A stretch of DNA of 64,000 bases from positions 2,108,001 to 2,172,000 of the forward strand of contig NZ_JAUSYO010000001.1 of the NCBI RefSeq assembly GCF_030816935.1, written 5' to 3'. The position numbers were made by a program, and so were the translations under genes. Of the stretch, positions 24,950-34,235 are shown one piece after another (the stretch's first letter is position 1; every line of letters starts with the position of its first letter). Source of the stretch: Arthrobacter sp. B3I9. GTDB lineage: Bacteria > Actinomycetota > Actinomycetes > Actinomycetales > Micrococcaceae. Below the pieces are notes generated by a model. The model was given only the letters and a program-made list of their open reading frames with translations, ran no database searches and was not told the DNA's origin.

Positions 24950-26964
24950 TCAGTCGAGGCCGCGGCGCTTCAGCAGCGGCTCGAGCTCCGCGTCGCGGCC
25001 CCGGAAGGCGCGGAACGACTCCAGCGGGTCCCGGCTGTTGCCACGCGACAGGAGTTCGGCCCGGAAGAAGTCGCCGTTGGTCCGGCTGAGTCCGCCGTTT
25101 TCCTTGAACCACTCCACGGTGTCGGCGTCCAGGACTTCACTCCAGATGTAGGAGTAGTAGCCCGCGGCATAGCCGGCGCCGGCGAAGATGTGCTGGAAGT
25201 ACCCGCTCCGGTAGCGCGGCGGAATCAGGCCGTGCGCCACTCCTGCCGAGGCCAGGGCCTTGGCCTCGAACTCCAGCACGTCCTCGGGCACCCCGGAAGC
25301 GTCCAGCAGATGCCAGGCAAGGTCCAGCAGGGCGGCACCCAGGTACTCCGTGGTCCCGAAGCCTTCGCCCCAGAGCCGTGCAGCGTCGAGCTTGTCGGCC
25401 AACTCCTGGGCCAGCGCCTCACCCGTGACGTGGTGCCGTGCGTAGTTGGCGAGCACCTCCGGCCACATCATCCACATCTCGTTCACCTGCGACGGGTACT
25501 CCACGAAGTCACGCGGTACCGAGGTCCCGGAGAACCGCGGGTACGCCACGGAGGAGAAGAGCCCGTGCAGGGCGTGGCCGAACTCGTGGAAGGCGGTGCG
25601 GACCTCGTCGAGGGTCAAGAGCGTGGGTTCCCCGGCCGGCGGCTTGGAGATGTTGAGGTTGTTGATCACCACGGGCCGGGTGTCCAAAAGTCTGGACTGG
25701 TCCACGAGGGAGTTCATCCAGGCGCCGCCGCGCTTCGATTCCCGGGCGTAGTAATCGCCCAGGAACAAGCCAAGCCCGCTGCCGTCCGCGTCCCGCACCT
25801 CCCAGACGCGCACGTCCGGGTGGTAGCCCGCCAGGTCGGTGCGTTCGGCGAAGGTGACGCCGTACAGGGCGTGCGCGGCAAAGAACACACCATCATTGAG
25901 GACGCGGTCCAGCTCAAAGTAGGGGCGCAGGGCCTGCTCGTCCACGGAGTACCGTTCGCGCTTGACCTTCGCCGAGTAGTACGCCCAATCCCAGGCCTCC
26001 AACGGGTGGCCGGCAATTTCGGCCAGTGCTTCCGCCTCGGCATCGGCGTTGCGTACGGCCGCGGGCGCGAGCCGCTTCAGCATGGTCCGCACCGCCTCGA
26101 CGTCGGGGGCGGTCTGCTGGTCCACGGTGAGCCCGGCGTAGTTGCTGAAGCCCAGGAGCTTCGCCTTCTCCGCACGGAGCCGGACCGTCTGTTTGACCAG
26201 ATCCAGCACATCGAGGGGGCCGCCGCCGCTGCCGCGTCCGATCGAGGCCTCGTACAGCCTCCGGCGGACATCCCGGTTGTCCAGGGCAGCCAGTGCCGGC
26301 TGGTTGCTGGGCTGGATGAGCGTGAGCAGGTACTTGCCGTCGTGTCCGGCGGCACGGGCTGCCTCGGCCGCGCTGGCCACATCATCGGCCGGCAACCCGG
26401 CGAGCTCGGCGGAGTCATCCAGCAGCAGGGACGCGGATTTCATTCCGTCCTTGACCCGCTGGCCGTACTCCGTTCCCAGCCGCGGGCGAGCTCCGCGTTG
26501 ATGGCCTTGAGCCGTTCCTGGTCCGCCTCATCCAGCTGGATGCCGGACTGGCGGAACTCCTTGAGGTATTCATCCACCAGCCGGGCGGATTCGGGATCAA
26601 GCTGGTCCGTCGCAATGGCGGCGAAGCGCTCGTACAGGCCCCGGTTCAGGTAGACGGCGTCCTGATGGGCCGAGAGAAGCGGGGACACCCGGGTTTCCAG
26701 TTCGCGGATGGCGTCCGAGGCGTCGGCGGAGGCAAGCGTGAAGAACGACGCCGTCGCACGCTGCAGCAGCTGCCCCGAGCGCTCCATCGCCAGCGCGGTG
26801 TTGTCGAAGGACGCCGGTCCCGGCGCCTCGACAATGGCCCGGATCTCGGCCAGATGCCCGGCCAGGCCGGCCTCGACCGCTTCGGCGTAGTGCCCGTCGA
26901 CTATCTCGGCGAACGGCGGCAGGCCGAACGGCAGGGTGCTGGGGATCAGCAGGGGATTGGTCAT
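24950..26964 (-). pseudogene. M3-family zinc metallopeptidase, frame broken once
   Basis: An oligopeptidase of the thimet/Dcp type. The N-terminal part (ATG 26964) reads MTNPLLIPSTLPFGLPPF, then typical helices to LKAINAELARG; the second part (to 24950) begins MKSASLLLDD and carries the zinc motif HEFGH in TAFHEFGHALHG, FEKENGG-like FKENGGLS and a normal C-terminus. The family continues INAELA-x-LGTEYGQRVKDGMKSA, whose codons are all present in the next frame, so the frame is broken near 26481-26486 (two extra bases, or one missing). Repaired length is about 670 residues, as usual. The broken parts overlap by ATGA at 26440-26443, so a separate C-terminal polypeptide could be translated. Confidence 0.8.
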
Positions 26965-27032
26965 GAAATGACTCTTTCACGAGGGCAGAAAGATCTCAAC
27001 GGTCGCTTCGGCTCTTTGGAGCGGCGGGGACC

Positions 27033-27038
27033 TAGGAT
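27033..27038 (+). promoter_or_regulatory. -10-like TAGGAT before the CapA gene
   Basis: TAGGAT lies 7 bases before ATG 27046, the distance expected if transcription starts at the A of the start codon. Candidate leaderless promoter; the alternative is that AGGA acts as a Shine-Dalgarno. Confidence 0.35.
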
Positions 27039-27045
27039 GACACAC

Positions 27046-28347
27046 ATGGGGAACTCCTCAGCAAGGCTGCCCGGCAGCCTCGGCGCCACCGCCGCATCGG
27101 TGGTTCTTGCGGCAGTCCTGGCCTCCTGCGGCCTGATCGGGGCCGGCCCGGACAACAACGCCCCAAGTTCCTCGGCCGCCGCCGGCGGGACGACAGGGGA
27201 CGCCGCGACCGGCACCACTCCGGCGCCGGCCGCCTCGGCGCCGGCCGCCCCCACGTCGGCAGCCCCGCTGCCGACCCCGCTGCCGACCCCGGGCAAAGGG
27301 CCCGGCTGCGCCGCGGTCCGCTGCGTCACCGTCGCGTTCACCGGGGACATGCTGGTCCACGCCCAGCTCTGGGACCAGGCCCGCGAGGATGCCCGCAAGG
27401 CCGGTGTGCCCGGGCTGGACTTCGGCCCCATGCTGGAAGGTCAGCGGCGCTACCTCGCGGCGAGCGACCTAGCGATCTGCCATCTGGAGACTCCGGTGGC
27501 GGACGCTGCGGGGCCCTTCTCCGCGTACCCTTCCTTCAACGTGCCGCCGCAGATCATCCCCGCCGCCCGGGCGGTGGGCTACCAGGCCTGCACGACGGCG
27601 AGCAACCACACCATTGACCGTGGTACCGGGGGACTCGTCCGCACCCTCGACGCCCTGGACGCCGCCGGGGTGCAGCACACGGGCTCCTACCGCACGGAGG
27701 GTGAATCGGAGGGAGTCCTGATCCTGAAGACCCCGGCGGCAAAGATTGCCGTGGTAGCTGCCGCGTACGGCCTCAACGGGCAGAGCCCGGAGCAGCCCTG
27801 GCAGGTGGATCTGCTGGACCCGGAAGCCATGATCGCCAAAGCGCGGCGGGCCAGGGCCCTGGGCGCGGACATCGTGCTGGCCGCCATGCATGCCGGTGAC
27901 GAGTACTCCAGCGAGCCGAACGCCCAGCAACGGGACGTCGCCCATGCACTGGTGGACAGCGGCCAGTTCAACCTCGTCTACGGCCACCACAGCCACTCGG
28001 TGCTGCCGGTCGAGCAGTACAAGGCAACCTGGATTGTCTACGGACTCGGCAACGGCATCACCGAACTCTCGCCCTGGTACGTCGTGAACAACGAAGGCCT
28101 GCTGGTCCGGGCGCAGTTCAGCCTGGACTCTGCCGGAACGTGGACCGCCTCCGATCTGGCCTGGGTGCCCTCGGTGATGGTCCGCGGACCCTACCGCTGG
28201 TGCTCGGTCGCTGCCGACGCGCCGCAGGGTCCGTGCGGCGGCGCCGCGGCCGACGCGGCAACGCGGCAACGCACCAAATCCGTCGTGGAGTCGCTGGGCG
28301 CCGCGTCGGCAGGGGTCCACGAGCTGCTCATCTCGAAAGAGCCCTAA
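27046..28347 (+). CDS. CapA-like lipoprotein with metallophosphatase-type fold
   Basis: A 433-residue exported lipoprotein of the PgsA/CapA (poly-gamma-glutamate synthesis) family. Residues 1-28 are a signal peptide with LASC lipobox (Cys28), followed by an Ala/Pro/Thr-rich linker (35-85). The domain shows VAFTGDMLVHAQL with the metal Asp, LAICHLETPVADA, TTASNHTIDRGTGGL, IVLAAMHAGDEYSS, and VYGHHSHSVLPVE, which are the metal-ligand positions of a calcineurin-like fold. Whether it serves poly-glutamate or another surface polymer is unknown; no capBC genes are nearby. Start ATG 27046 was chosen over 27037 from spacing. Confidence 0.82.
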   Translation: MGNSSARLPGSLGATAASVVLAAVLASCGLIGAGPDNNAPSSSAAAGGTTGDAATGTTPAPAASAPAAPTSAAPLPTPLPTPGKGPGCAAVRCVTVAFTGDMLVHAQLWDQAREDARKAGVPGLDFGPMLEGQRRYLAASDLAICHLETPVADAAGPFSAYPSFNVPPQIIPAARAVGYQACTTASNHTIDRGTGGLVRTLDALDAAGVQHTGSYRTEGESEGVLILKTPAAKIAVVAAAYGLNGQSPEQPWQVDLLDPEAMIAKARRARALGADIVLAAMHAGDEYSSEPNAQQRDVAHALVDSGQFNLVYGHHSHSVLPVEQYKATWIVYGLGNGITELSPWYVVNNEGLLVRAQFSLDSAGTWTASDLAWVPSVMVRGPYRWCSVAADAPQGPCGGAAADAATRQRTKSVVESLGAASAGVHELLISKEP

Positions 28348-28358
28348 GCTTGGGGACC

Positions 28359-29210
28359 ATGGAGACCTTGCCTGAACGGCGGCGCACTGTCGCCTCGAAA
28401 GGCGCAGAACTAGCGGTGTTCGCATACGGGGCGGAGCCGGGCCCGAACGTTCCGACGCTGCTGTTGGTCCATGGCTACCCGGATGACCATCGGGTGTACC
28501 TGCCCGCCATCCGGGACCTCGCCCATACCCATCACGTGGTTGCCTACGACACGCGGAACGCCGGGGCCTCCGCCGTCGTCGACTTCCCGGGCGACTTCAG
28601 CCTGGCAACACTGGTCGACGACATGTTCGCCGTGCTGGACGCCGTCGGCGCCGCCGGCGTCCACCTCGTCGGACACGACTGGGGGTCTATCCAAGGCTGG
28701 GCCGCGGTCCAGGACCCTCGGGCTGCGGGGCGGATCGGCCGGTACACCAGCATCTCCGGCCCCGACCTGGGGCACTTTGGGCGCTGGGTCCGCAGCAGGC
28801 TTTCGAGGCCCGCCGCCTGGCCGCAGCTGGCGGGCCAGCTGCTCCGCAGCTCGTATGTCGGCGTCTTCCTGCTGCCGAAGCTGCCGGATGCGGCCTGGCG
28901 GCTCTTCCTCACCCGCCGCTATGAACAGTGGGTGGAGCGCGACGTCGGCGCTGACCCCGTCCGCGGGCTCGCCCTCTACCGGGCCAACATCTTTTCGGGC
29001 GGTACCCGCACGGCCGGCCGGCGTGTAGGCCTTCCTGTCCAGGTTGTGGTGCCGGTCCGTGATCCGTTCCTGTCGCCGGCCCTTGCGGAGGGGCTGGAGG
29101 AGTGGGTGGAGGACCTCACCGTCATCCGGGTGGACGGCGGCCATTGGTGGCCCGCCTCCCGGCCTGCGGAGTTCGCCGGGCTGCTCCGCGGCAGCTTCTC
29201 CAACAAGTAG
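28359..29210 (+). CDS. Alpha/beta-fold hydrolase
   Basis: A 283-residue alpha/beta hydrolase related to epoxide hydrolase and haloalkane dehalogenase-type enzymes. LLVHGYPDDHRVYLP (oxyanion HGYPD motif) is near residue 30, the nucleophile elbow GHDWGS at about 107-112 has Asp as nucleophile, and a C-terminal GGHWWP gives the His. An Asp nucleophile fits epoxide hydrolase or dehalogenase chemistry. Long actinobacterial relatives carry a C-terminal short-chain dehydrogenase domain, absent here. TAAGCT lies 8 bases before ATG 28359 and there is no Shine-Dalgarno, so the message may be leaderless. The substrate is unknown. Confidence 0.82.
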   Translation: METLPERRRTVASKGAELAVFAYGAEPGPNVPTLLLVHGYPDDHRVYLPAIRDLAHTHHVVAYDTRNAGASAVVDFPGDFSLATLVDDMFAVLDAVGAAGVHLVGHDWGSIQGWAAVQDPRAAGRIGRYTSISGPDLGHFGRWVRSRLSRPAAWPQLAGQLLRSSYVGVFLLPKLPDAAWRLFLTRRYEQWVERDVGADPVRGLALYRANIFSGGTRTAGRRVGLPVQVVVPVRDPFLSPALAEGLEEWVEDLTVIRVDGGHWWPASRPAEFAGLLRGSFSNK

Positions 29211-29258
29211 CGGCGGCGTCTCACTTCGCAGGGTAAGGTGCACGGACAGGAGGCATAG

Positions 29259-30095
29259 ATGGCAAGGACTGAAGCGGCCGCACGCGCTGCCAGGGTCGGC
29301 ACGTTCCGCAACGGCATGGAGTACCTGGGCTGGGGCGAGGGGCCGAAGACGCTGCTGTTCCTCCAGGGCGGCCCGGGGAGTGCCGTGCCGCGGGGGCTGA
29401 TGCGCCGGCTGTACCGGCGCCAGTTCGAGCCGTATCTGGCCGCCGGCTTCGCCGTGTGGATCGTCACGCGGCGCAGGAACATGCCGCCCGCGCACACGAT
29501 GTCCGACATGGCGGACGACTACGCCAGGGTGATCGAGGAGGAATTCGGCGGCCGGGTCGACCTCGTCGTCGCCGAGTCGTTCGGCGGAATGGTCGGGCAG
29601 TATCTGGCGGCGCTGCACCCGGATTCGTTCGGCCGGATCGCGCTCATCATCACGGCCGCGGAGCTCAGCGACTGGGGCAAGGACATCGATTCCCGGATGG
29701 CCGAGGCCCTGGCCAGCGGCGACCCCCGGCGCGCCGGGACGGTCTTCACCGAATACCTGTTGACGGGCAGGCACACGCGGTGGCTGCGCCGACTGCTGGG
29801 ACCGCTCATCGGCGGGGGACTGTCGGCCGGCTCGGACTACCCGCCCGAAGACCTGCTGACAGAGGCCAGGGCGGAGCGGCTCTTCAACTCACGTGCCGTG
29901 CTGCCCCTGATCCAGGGGCCCGTCCTGCTCATCTGCGGCGGCAGCGACCGGTTCTTTCCGGCGGACGTTGCCGTCGAGACGGCCGGGCTTATCCCCGACT
30001 GCACCCTGGTCACCTACAAGGGCCAGGGGCATCTCCGGGTCGGCTCCAGCAATCGGGTGGCCCGGGACGTGCTGGCGTTCGTCAACCGGTCCTGA
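29259..30095 (+). CDS. Alpha/beta-fold hydrolase, serine type
   Basis: A 278-residue alpha/beta hydrolase. LLFLQGGPGSAVPRG carries the oxyanion region, AESFGGMVG the catalytic Ser elbow, ICGGSDRFFP the Asp and GQGHLRV the His. The GGPG motif is typical of the proline-iminopeptidase-like subgroup. It has no signal peptide. Start ATG 29259 is preceded by ACAGGAGGCAT (AGGAGG at 5 bases). It follows the previous hydrolase by about 50 bases in the same direction; their pairing may be functional or accidental. It converges on the GNAT gene with no gap. Confidence 0.82.
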   Translation: MARTEAAARAARVGTFRNGMEYLGWGEGPKTLLFLQGGPGSAVPRGLMRRLYRRQFEPYLAAGFAVWIVTRRRNMPPAHTMSDMADDYARVIEEEFGGRVDLVVAESFGGMVGQYLAALHPDSFGRIALIITAAELSDWGKDIDSRMAEALASGDPRRAGTVFTEYLLTGRHTRWLRRLLGPLIGGGLSAGSDYPPEDLLTEARAERLFNSRAVLPLIQGPVLLICGGSDRFFPADVAVETAGLIPDCTLVTYKGQGHLRVGSSNRVARDVLAFVNRS

Positions 30096-30096
30096 G

Positions 30097-30555
30097 TCAG
30101 AGTTCCCGGGTCATAAACACGCTGTTGGGATCCAGGACGTAGCCGGCAAACGGAGCGCACACTTCAAATCCGTGGCGCTCATAGAGCCGGCGTGCGGGGG
30201 CGAAGTACTCCTGGCTTCCGGTCTCCAGGAACAACCGTATGTAGCCGCCGTCCACGGCCTCCGCCATGATGCGCGCCAGCAGAGCGCCCGCTATTCCCCG
30301 GCCCCGGGCGTGCGCCGCAGTGCGCATGGACTTGATTTCACCCTCGCCCGGCCCGATCTCCTTCAGCGCCCCGCAGCCGAGGACCTCGGTGCCCTGCCGG
30401 CCGGTCCAGAAGGTGATGCCCGGGCCGGAGAGGGCCGCCGGTGCGAGGGCATGGACGCTTTCGGCCGGGGAGGTGGCGAACATGTCCGCCAGATGCCCCG
30501 CCAGGAGCTCCCGTACGTCCTCATGCCCCGGATCATCCCGCTCGATCCTGATCAC
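30097..30555 (-). CDS. GNAT-family N-acetyltransferase
   Basis: A 152-residue GNAT protein. Motif A reads RTAAHARGRGIAGALLARIM (acetyl-CoA pyrophosphate loop RGRGIAG), preceded by the GEIKSMR strand, and motif B gives IRLFLETGSQEYFAPARRLYERHGFEVC. It resembles the small YsnE/PhnO-like acetyltransferases. The substrate is not predictable. GTG start at 30555, with weak upstream purines. It lies immediately beside the oppositely directed hydrolase end and after gatD in the same direction. Confidence 0.85.
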   Translation of the reverse strand: MIRIERDDPGHEDVRELLAGHLADMFATSPAESVHALAPAALSGPGITFWTGRQGTEVLGCGALKEIGPGEGEIKSMRTAAHARGRGIAGALLARIMAEAVDGGYIRLFLETGSQEYFAPARRLYERHGFEVCAPFAGYVLDPNSVFMTREL

Positions 30556-30592
30556 CGCAGCTCGCTCTCAGTCAAAAAGACCCAGCGGGCCA

Positions 30593-31393
30593 TCAGCGCG
30601 GCCGGCGGGCCGCGTGTTCGCGGGCAAGGACCGCGTAGGAGTCGTCCGGGCTGCCGGGGGAGAAGCTGCCGTACTTGCGTTCGACGGCGGTCCGGATCAG
30701 GAAGTCCGCCAGCTGGGGGTTCTTCGGCAGCAGGGAGCCATGCAGGTAGCTCGCCACGATGTTGCGGTACCGGGCCCCTTCTTGGCCGTCGTTGCTGTTG
30801 TTCCCGGTGCCCTTGGCAGTCGTCCCCAAGGGGGTGACGCCGGGGCCGAGGCTGGTCTGGCCGCTGTGGTTTTCATACCCCAGGATGCTGCCGAATTCCG
30901 GGGAGGATACCGCGACGTTGCCGATCAGCCGCTCGTCGGTGCCGTGCGTCTCCACGTCCAGGACGCCGATTCCGGGAATGACCGATCCCGTCCGCGTCTT
31001 GAAGAACTTTCCGAACAACTGGTACAGGCCACAGATCAGCAGCATCGGCGTGCCGTTCTCGGCCAGGTCCTTCAGCGCTGACTCCCGGGAGAGCAGGTCG
31101 TCCTGGATCACGAGCTGTCCGCTGTCCTGCCCGCCACCGCCGACGATCAGGTCAACGTCCGCGGGGAAGTCGTCGCCCACGTTGTATTCCAGCAGCTGGG
31201 GCGTGTAACCATGCCAGCGGAGGCGCTGCGCGAGGACCAGCGCATTGCCCCAGTCGCCGTAGATGTTCATGTCGCGGGGATACAGCTGCAGGACGCGGAT
31301 GGTCCCTTTGCTCGGGGAGGCGTCCTCGGGCGGGAGCCTGTGACCGAAGGACAGGTGTTGGCCGGGCTGCTCCGACGGCTGCTGGGGGGTCAT
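30593..31393 (-). CDS. gatD: Lipid II isoglutaminyl synthase, glutaminase subunit GatD
   Basis: A 266-residue class I glutamine amidotransferase of the CobB/CobQ-like type. Catalytic Cys121 is in LLICGLYQ, the His is in SYLHGSLLPKN (about 218), and LGYENHSGQT is characteristic of GatD. With MurT it amidates the alpha-carboxylate of D-glutamate in lipid II, giving D-isoglutamine in the peptidoglycan stem. Its ATG overlaps the murT stop by 4 bases (31390-31393). The N-terminal 30 residues are an extension of low conservation; an internal start is possible. Confidence 0.92.
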   Translation of the reverse strand: MTPQQPSEQPGQHLSFGHRLPPEDASPSKGTIRVLQLYPRDMNIYGDWGNALVLAQRLRWHGYTPQLLEYNVGDDFPADVDLIVGGGGQDSGQLVIQDDLLSRESALKDLAENGTPMLLICGLYQLFGKFFKTRTGSVIPGIGVLDVETHGTDERLIGNVAVSSPEFGSILGYENHSGQTSLGPGVTPLGTTAKGTGNNSNDGQEGARYRNIVASYLHGSLLPKNPQLADFLIRTAVERKYGSFSPGSPDDSYAVLAREHAARRPR

Positions 31394-32682
31394 GAGACCA
31401 CCTCCACTGTAGTGATTTTGGACAGCTCACGGCGGATGGCCAGCATGGCTGTGTAGGTGCAGAAGATCCGTTTCGGCTTGTCCTTGGCGTCGCGGATGAA
31501 GGATGCCAGCGCAGGTGAGATCTCGGTGTTCACGGCCCCGATCGGCACCTCGTCGTACTGCAGCCGGAGGGCCATGTCGTAGGCCCGGGAGCCGCTCAGC
31601 TGTTCCACGCCGCCGTCGCGCAGGGTGTCGAACTCGACATCCCAGAGCCAGGACATGTCCCGCCCGTCGGCGTAGTTGTCGTTGATCGCGATCATGGTGG
31701 CGTAGCCCGCGGCCGGGAACGATTTGAGGCCGAGCCGGAAGCCGCTCGGGTTCTTCACCAGCACCAGTTCCAGCGGCAGGCCATCGACCACGAGGCTTTC
31801 GCCGCGGCCGAACGCCGGCGCCACCCGGGACAGGGCGGTGAGCAGGCCGTCGTTGTCCGCGACGGCGGATCTGCCCTTGACCGCGATGGCGCGGGCCAGG
31901 GTCAGCGCGGCGGCCGCGTTGAAGATGTTGTAGACGCCGCGCAGCTTCATCGCCGTGGTGACGGTGGCGCCGTCGTACTCAAAATCCGCGTCGTCCGCAC
32001 CTACACGGCGGAGTACGACGTCGGCCCGCGGCCGGACCGGGACCGGCGGGACCGGGCTGCCGGGGGCCGCGCGCATCTCGTCATCGTTGGGGAAGGTGCT
32101 CAGCAGGGAGTCATCCAGTCCGAAGTACAGGACCTCGGGCCCGTCGATGGCCTCGGCGATCCGGGCCACCCGGGGGTCCTCCCTGTTCAGCACGACGGTC
32201 CCGGTGGTCTTGGACGCGATGTGCTCCAGCAGCTGCGCGGTCTTGTCGATCTCGCCGAAGCGGTCCAGCTGGTCCCGCAGGACGTTGAGCAGCAGGCAAT
32301 AACGCGGCGGCACGCTGTTGACGAAGTGCACGGCGTGCGCTTCGTCAAGCTCCAGCACCGCGACGTCGGCGCTGAGCCGCCCGCGCCAGTCCACCTCGCC
32401 GAGCAGGGCGGCGGCGACACCGCGGGTGAAATTGCTGCCCGTGCGGTTGGTGAAAACCTTCAAGCCCTGGCTTTCCAGCAGTTCCACCACCATTTTGGTG
32501 GTGGTGGTCTTGCCGTTCGTTCCGCTGACGACGGCGACGCCGAGCGGCAGCGTGGACAGTGTCCTCTGCATGAAGCCGGGGTCGATTTTCTCGACCACCA
32601 GACCGGGAAGGGCCGAGCCTCCGCCCCTCAGCCGGGAGGCCCTGCGGACCAGTTTGCCGAGCGGAACACTGAAGTAAAACAT
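31390..32682 (-). CDS. murT: Lipid II isoglutaminyl synthase, Mur-ligase-like subunit MurT
   Basis: A 430-residue Mur ligase-like protein, the ATP-using partner of GatD. The ATP loop is [11 protein letters not shown] (residues 53-63), then the [11 protein letters not shown] and [10 protein letters not shown] segments, and the C-terminal DUF1727 domain with [11 protein letters not shown] and [16 protein letters not shown]. The Cys4 zinc ribbon known in MurT of some Firmicutes is missing: the segment around residues 210-240 has no CxxC pair. ATG 32682 has a TATATT hexamer 7 bases upstream and no Shine-Dalgarno, suggesting a leaderless message. It diverges from pdxT. Confidence 0.93.
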   Translation of the reverse strand: MFYFSVPLGKLVRRASRLRGGGSALPGLVVEKIDPGFMQRTLSTLPLGVAVVSGTNGKTTTTKMVVELLESQGLKVFTNRTGSNFTRGVAAALLGEVDWRGRLSADVAVLELDEAHAVHFVNSVPPRYCLLLNVLRDQLDRFGEIDKTAQLLEHIASKTTGTVVLNREDPRVARIAEAIDGPEVLYFGLDDSLLSTFPNDDEMRAAPGSPVPPVPVRPRADVVLRRVGADDADFEYDGATVTTAMKLRGVYNIFNAAAALTLARAIAVKGRSAVADNDGLLTALSRVAPAFGRGESLVVDGLPLELVLVKNPSGFRLGLKSFPAAGYATMIAINDNYADGRDMSWLWDVEFDTLRDGGVEQLSGSRAYDMALRLQYDEVPIGAVNTEISPALASFIRDAKDKPKRIFCTYTAMLAIRRELSKITTVEVVS

Positions 32683-32689
32683 GCTCTGT

Positions 32690-32695
32690 AATATA
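32690..32695 (-). promoter_or_regulatory. -10-like TATATT before murT
   Basis: TATATT (minus strand) ends 7 bases before the murT ATG, the spacing of a leaderless promoter. Matching hexamer for the divergent pdxT is at 32760. Confidence 0.5.
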
Positions 32696-32759
32696 TCCCA
32701 GCGGCGGCATGGAGGCCTGCAAAGGCTGTCCCGGTGCGGCTAAGCGGAGCCCCGGGCAT

Positions 32760-32765
32760 TATGCT
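32760..32765 (+). promoter_or_regulatory. -10-like TATGCT before pdxT
   Basis: TATGCT lies 6 bases before ATG 32772 (GACAGC between); no Shine-Dalgarno is present. Candidate leaderless promoter of pdxT. Confidence 0.5.
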
Positions 32766-32771
32766 GACAGC

Positions 32772-33476
32772 ATGACCACCCCCCTTATTTCCCCGCGTGG
32801 TACCCGCGTGGGATCCGGCCTGAGGATCGGCGTCCTGGCGCTCCAGGGCGACTTCCGGGAACACCTGCACGCGGTGGAGGCCGCCGGCGCGGCCGGCATC
32901 GGCGTGCGCCGCCCGGCTGAGCTTGACGGCCTCGACGGCCTGATTATTCCCGGCGGGGAATCGACCACGATCGACAAGCTGTCAAGGATCTTCGAGCTCC
33001 GGGAGCCGTTGCGCGATCGCATCCACGCCGGACTGCCGGTCTACGGCTCCTGCGCGGGCATGATCCTGCTGGCCGACGACATCGCCGACCCCGCCCAGGA
33101 CCTCGCCGGACAACCGCAGCAGACGTTCGGCGGCCTCGATATCACCGTGCGCCGCAACGCCTTCGGCCGGCAGCGCGAGTCCTTCGAGACGGACCTGGAA
33201 TTCAAGGGGCTGGACTTCAGCGCCGGCGATTCCGGCGTGCCCCCCGTGCACGCCGTCTTCATCCGCGGGCCCTGGGTGGAACGCGTCGGGCCCGGCGTCG
33301 AAGTCCTGGCACAGGTGGAACCGTCCCGTGCGGGCCACCCGGAATCCCTCGAGGGGACGGCTAGAATTGTTGCTGTGCGGTCCGGCCAGCTGCTGGCCAC
33401 CTCCTTCCACCCGGAAGTCACAGGAGAGAAGCGCGTGCACGAACTGTTTATTCGAATGATCAGAGGAGAAGCGTAA
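32772..33476 (+). CDS. pdxT: Pyridoxal 5'-phosphate synthase, glutaminase subunit PdxT
   Basis: A 234-residue class I glutaminase that feeds ammonia to Pdx[14 protein letters not shown] starts the fold, [10 protein letters not shown] gives the glutamine-binding Glu loop, YGSCAGM holds catalytic Cys94, and [16 protein letters not shown] carries the His and Glu. It is slightly longer than usual at the N-terminus (about 17 residues). Start ATG 32772 fits a leaderless message. It is 8 kb from pdxS rather than beside it. yebC follows 3 bases after its stop, so both are probably in one operon. Confidence 0.94.
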   Translation: MTTPLISPRGTRVGSGLRIGVLALQGDFREHLHAVEAAGAAGIGVRRPAELDGLDGLIIPGGESTTIDKLSRIFELREPLRDRIHAGLPVYGSCAGMILLADDIADPAQDLAGQPQQTFGGLDITVRRNAFGRQRESFETDLEFKGLDFSAGDSGVPPVHAVFIRGPWVERVGPGVEVLAQVEPSRAGHPESLEGTARIVAVRSGQLLATSFHPEVTGEKRVHELFIRMIRGEA

Positions 33477-33479
33477 AGC

Positions 33480-34235
33480 ATGTCAGGCCACTCCAAATGG
33501 GCGACAACGAAGCATAAGAAGGCCATCCTCGACAGCCGCCGCGCCAAGTCGTTCGCCAAGCTGATCAAGAACATCGAAGTCGCAGCACGCATGGGCGGAC
33601 CCGACCTGGCCGGTAACCCGAGCCTGGAACTGGCTGTCACCAAGGCCAAGAAGACGTCTGTTCCGGCGGACAACATCGACCGCGCCATCAAACGCGGTGC
33701 CGGCCTCACCGGTGAAGTCGTCGATTACACCGAGATCATGTACGAATGCCGTGGCCCGCAGGGCTCGGCGCTGCTGATCGAGTGCCTCACGGACAACAAG
33801 AACCGTGCCGCCTCGGAAGTCCGCCTCGCCATCTCCCGCAATGGCGGCACCATCGCCGATCCGGGTTCGGTCAGCTACCTCTTCAGCCGCAAGGGCGTCG
33901 TCTCGCTGCCGAAGAACGGCCTCAGCGAGGATGACGTGCTGATGGCGGTCCTGGACGCGGGTGCCGAGGAAGTCAAGGACAACGGCGACAGCTTCGAGAT
34001 CCACTCCGAGCCGACCGACCTTCAGGCCATCCGGGACGCGCTCAAGGAAGCCGGCATCGACTACGACACGGACGAAGCCGAATTCGTGCCGTCCATGGAA
34101 GTGCCGCTGGACCTCGACGCAGCCAAGAAGTTCATGAAGCTCGTCGACGCCCTCGAGGACCTCGACGACGTCCAGAACGTGTACAGCAACGCCGACCTCA
34201 GCGACGAAGTGCAGGCCGCACTGGAAGCAGAGTGA
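33480..34235 (+). CDS. yebC: YebC/PmpR-family protein
   Basis: A 251-residue YebC protein: [24 protein letters not shown] at the N-terminus, [19 protein letters not shown] [41 protein letters not shown] and the C-terminal [33 protein letters not shown]. The family has been called a transcription regulator and more recently a translation factor acting on ribosomes stalled at proline runs; which applies here is open. It starts 3 bases after pdxT and overlaps ruvC by 4 bases (GTGA), the usual actinobacterial order. Confidence 0.95.
   Translation: MSGHSKWATTKHKKAILDSRRAKSFAKLIKNIEVAARMGGPDLAGNPSLELAVTKAKKTSVPADNIDRAIKRGAGLTGEVVDYTEIMYECRGPQGSALLIECLTDNKNRAASEVRLAISRNGGTIADPGSVSYLFSRKGVVSLPKNGLSEDDVLMAVLDAGAEEVKDNGDSFEIHSEPTDLQAIRDALKEAGIDYDTDEAEFVPSMEVPLDLDAAKKFMKLVDALEDLDDVQNVYSNADLSDEVQAALEAE

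Noticed and set aside
28359..30095. The two neighbouring hydrolases as a duplicated pair
   Set aside because: One has an Asp nucleophile (GHDWGS), the other Ser (AESFGG), and they share little sequence beyond the fold.
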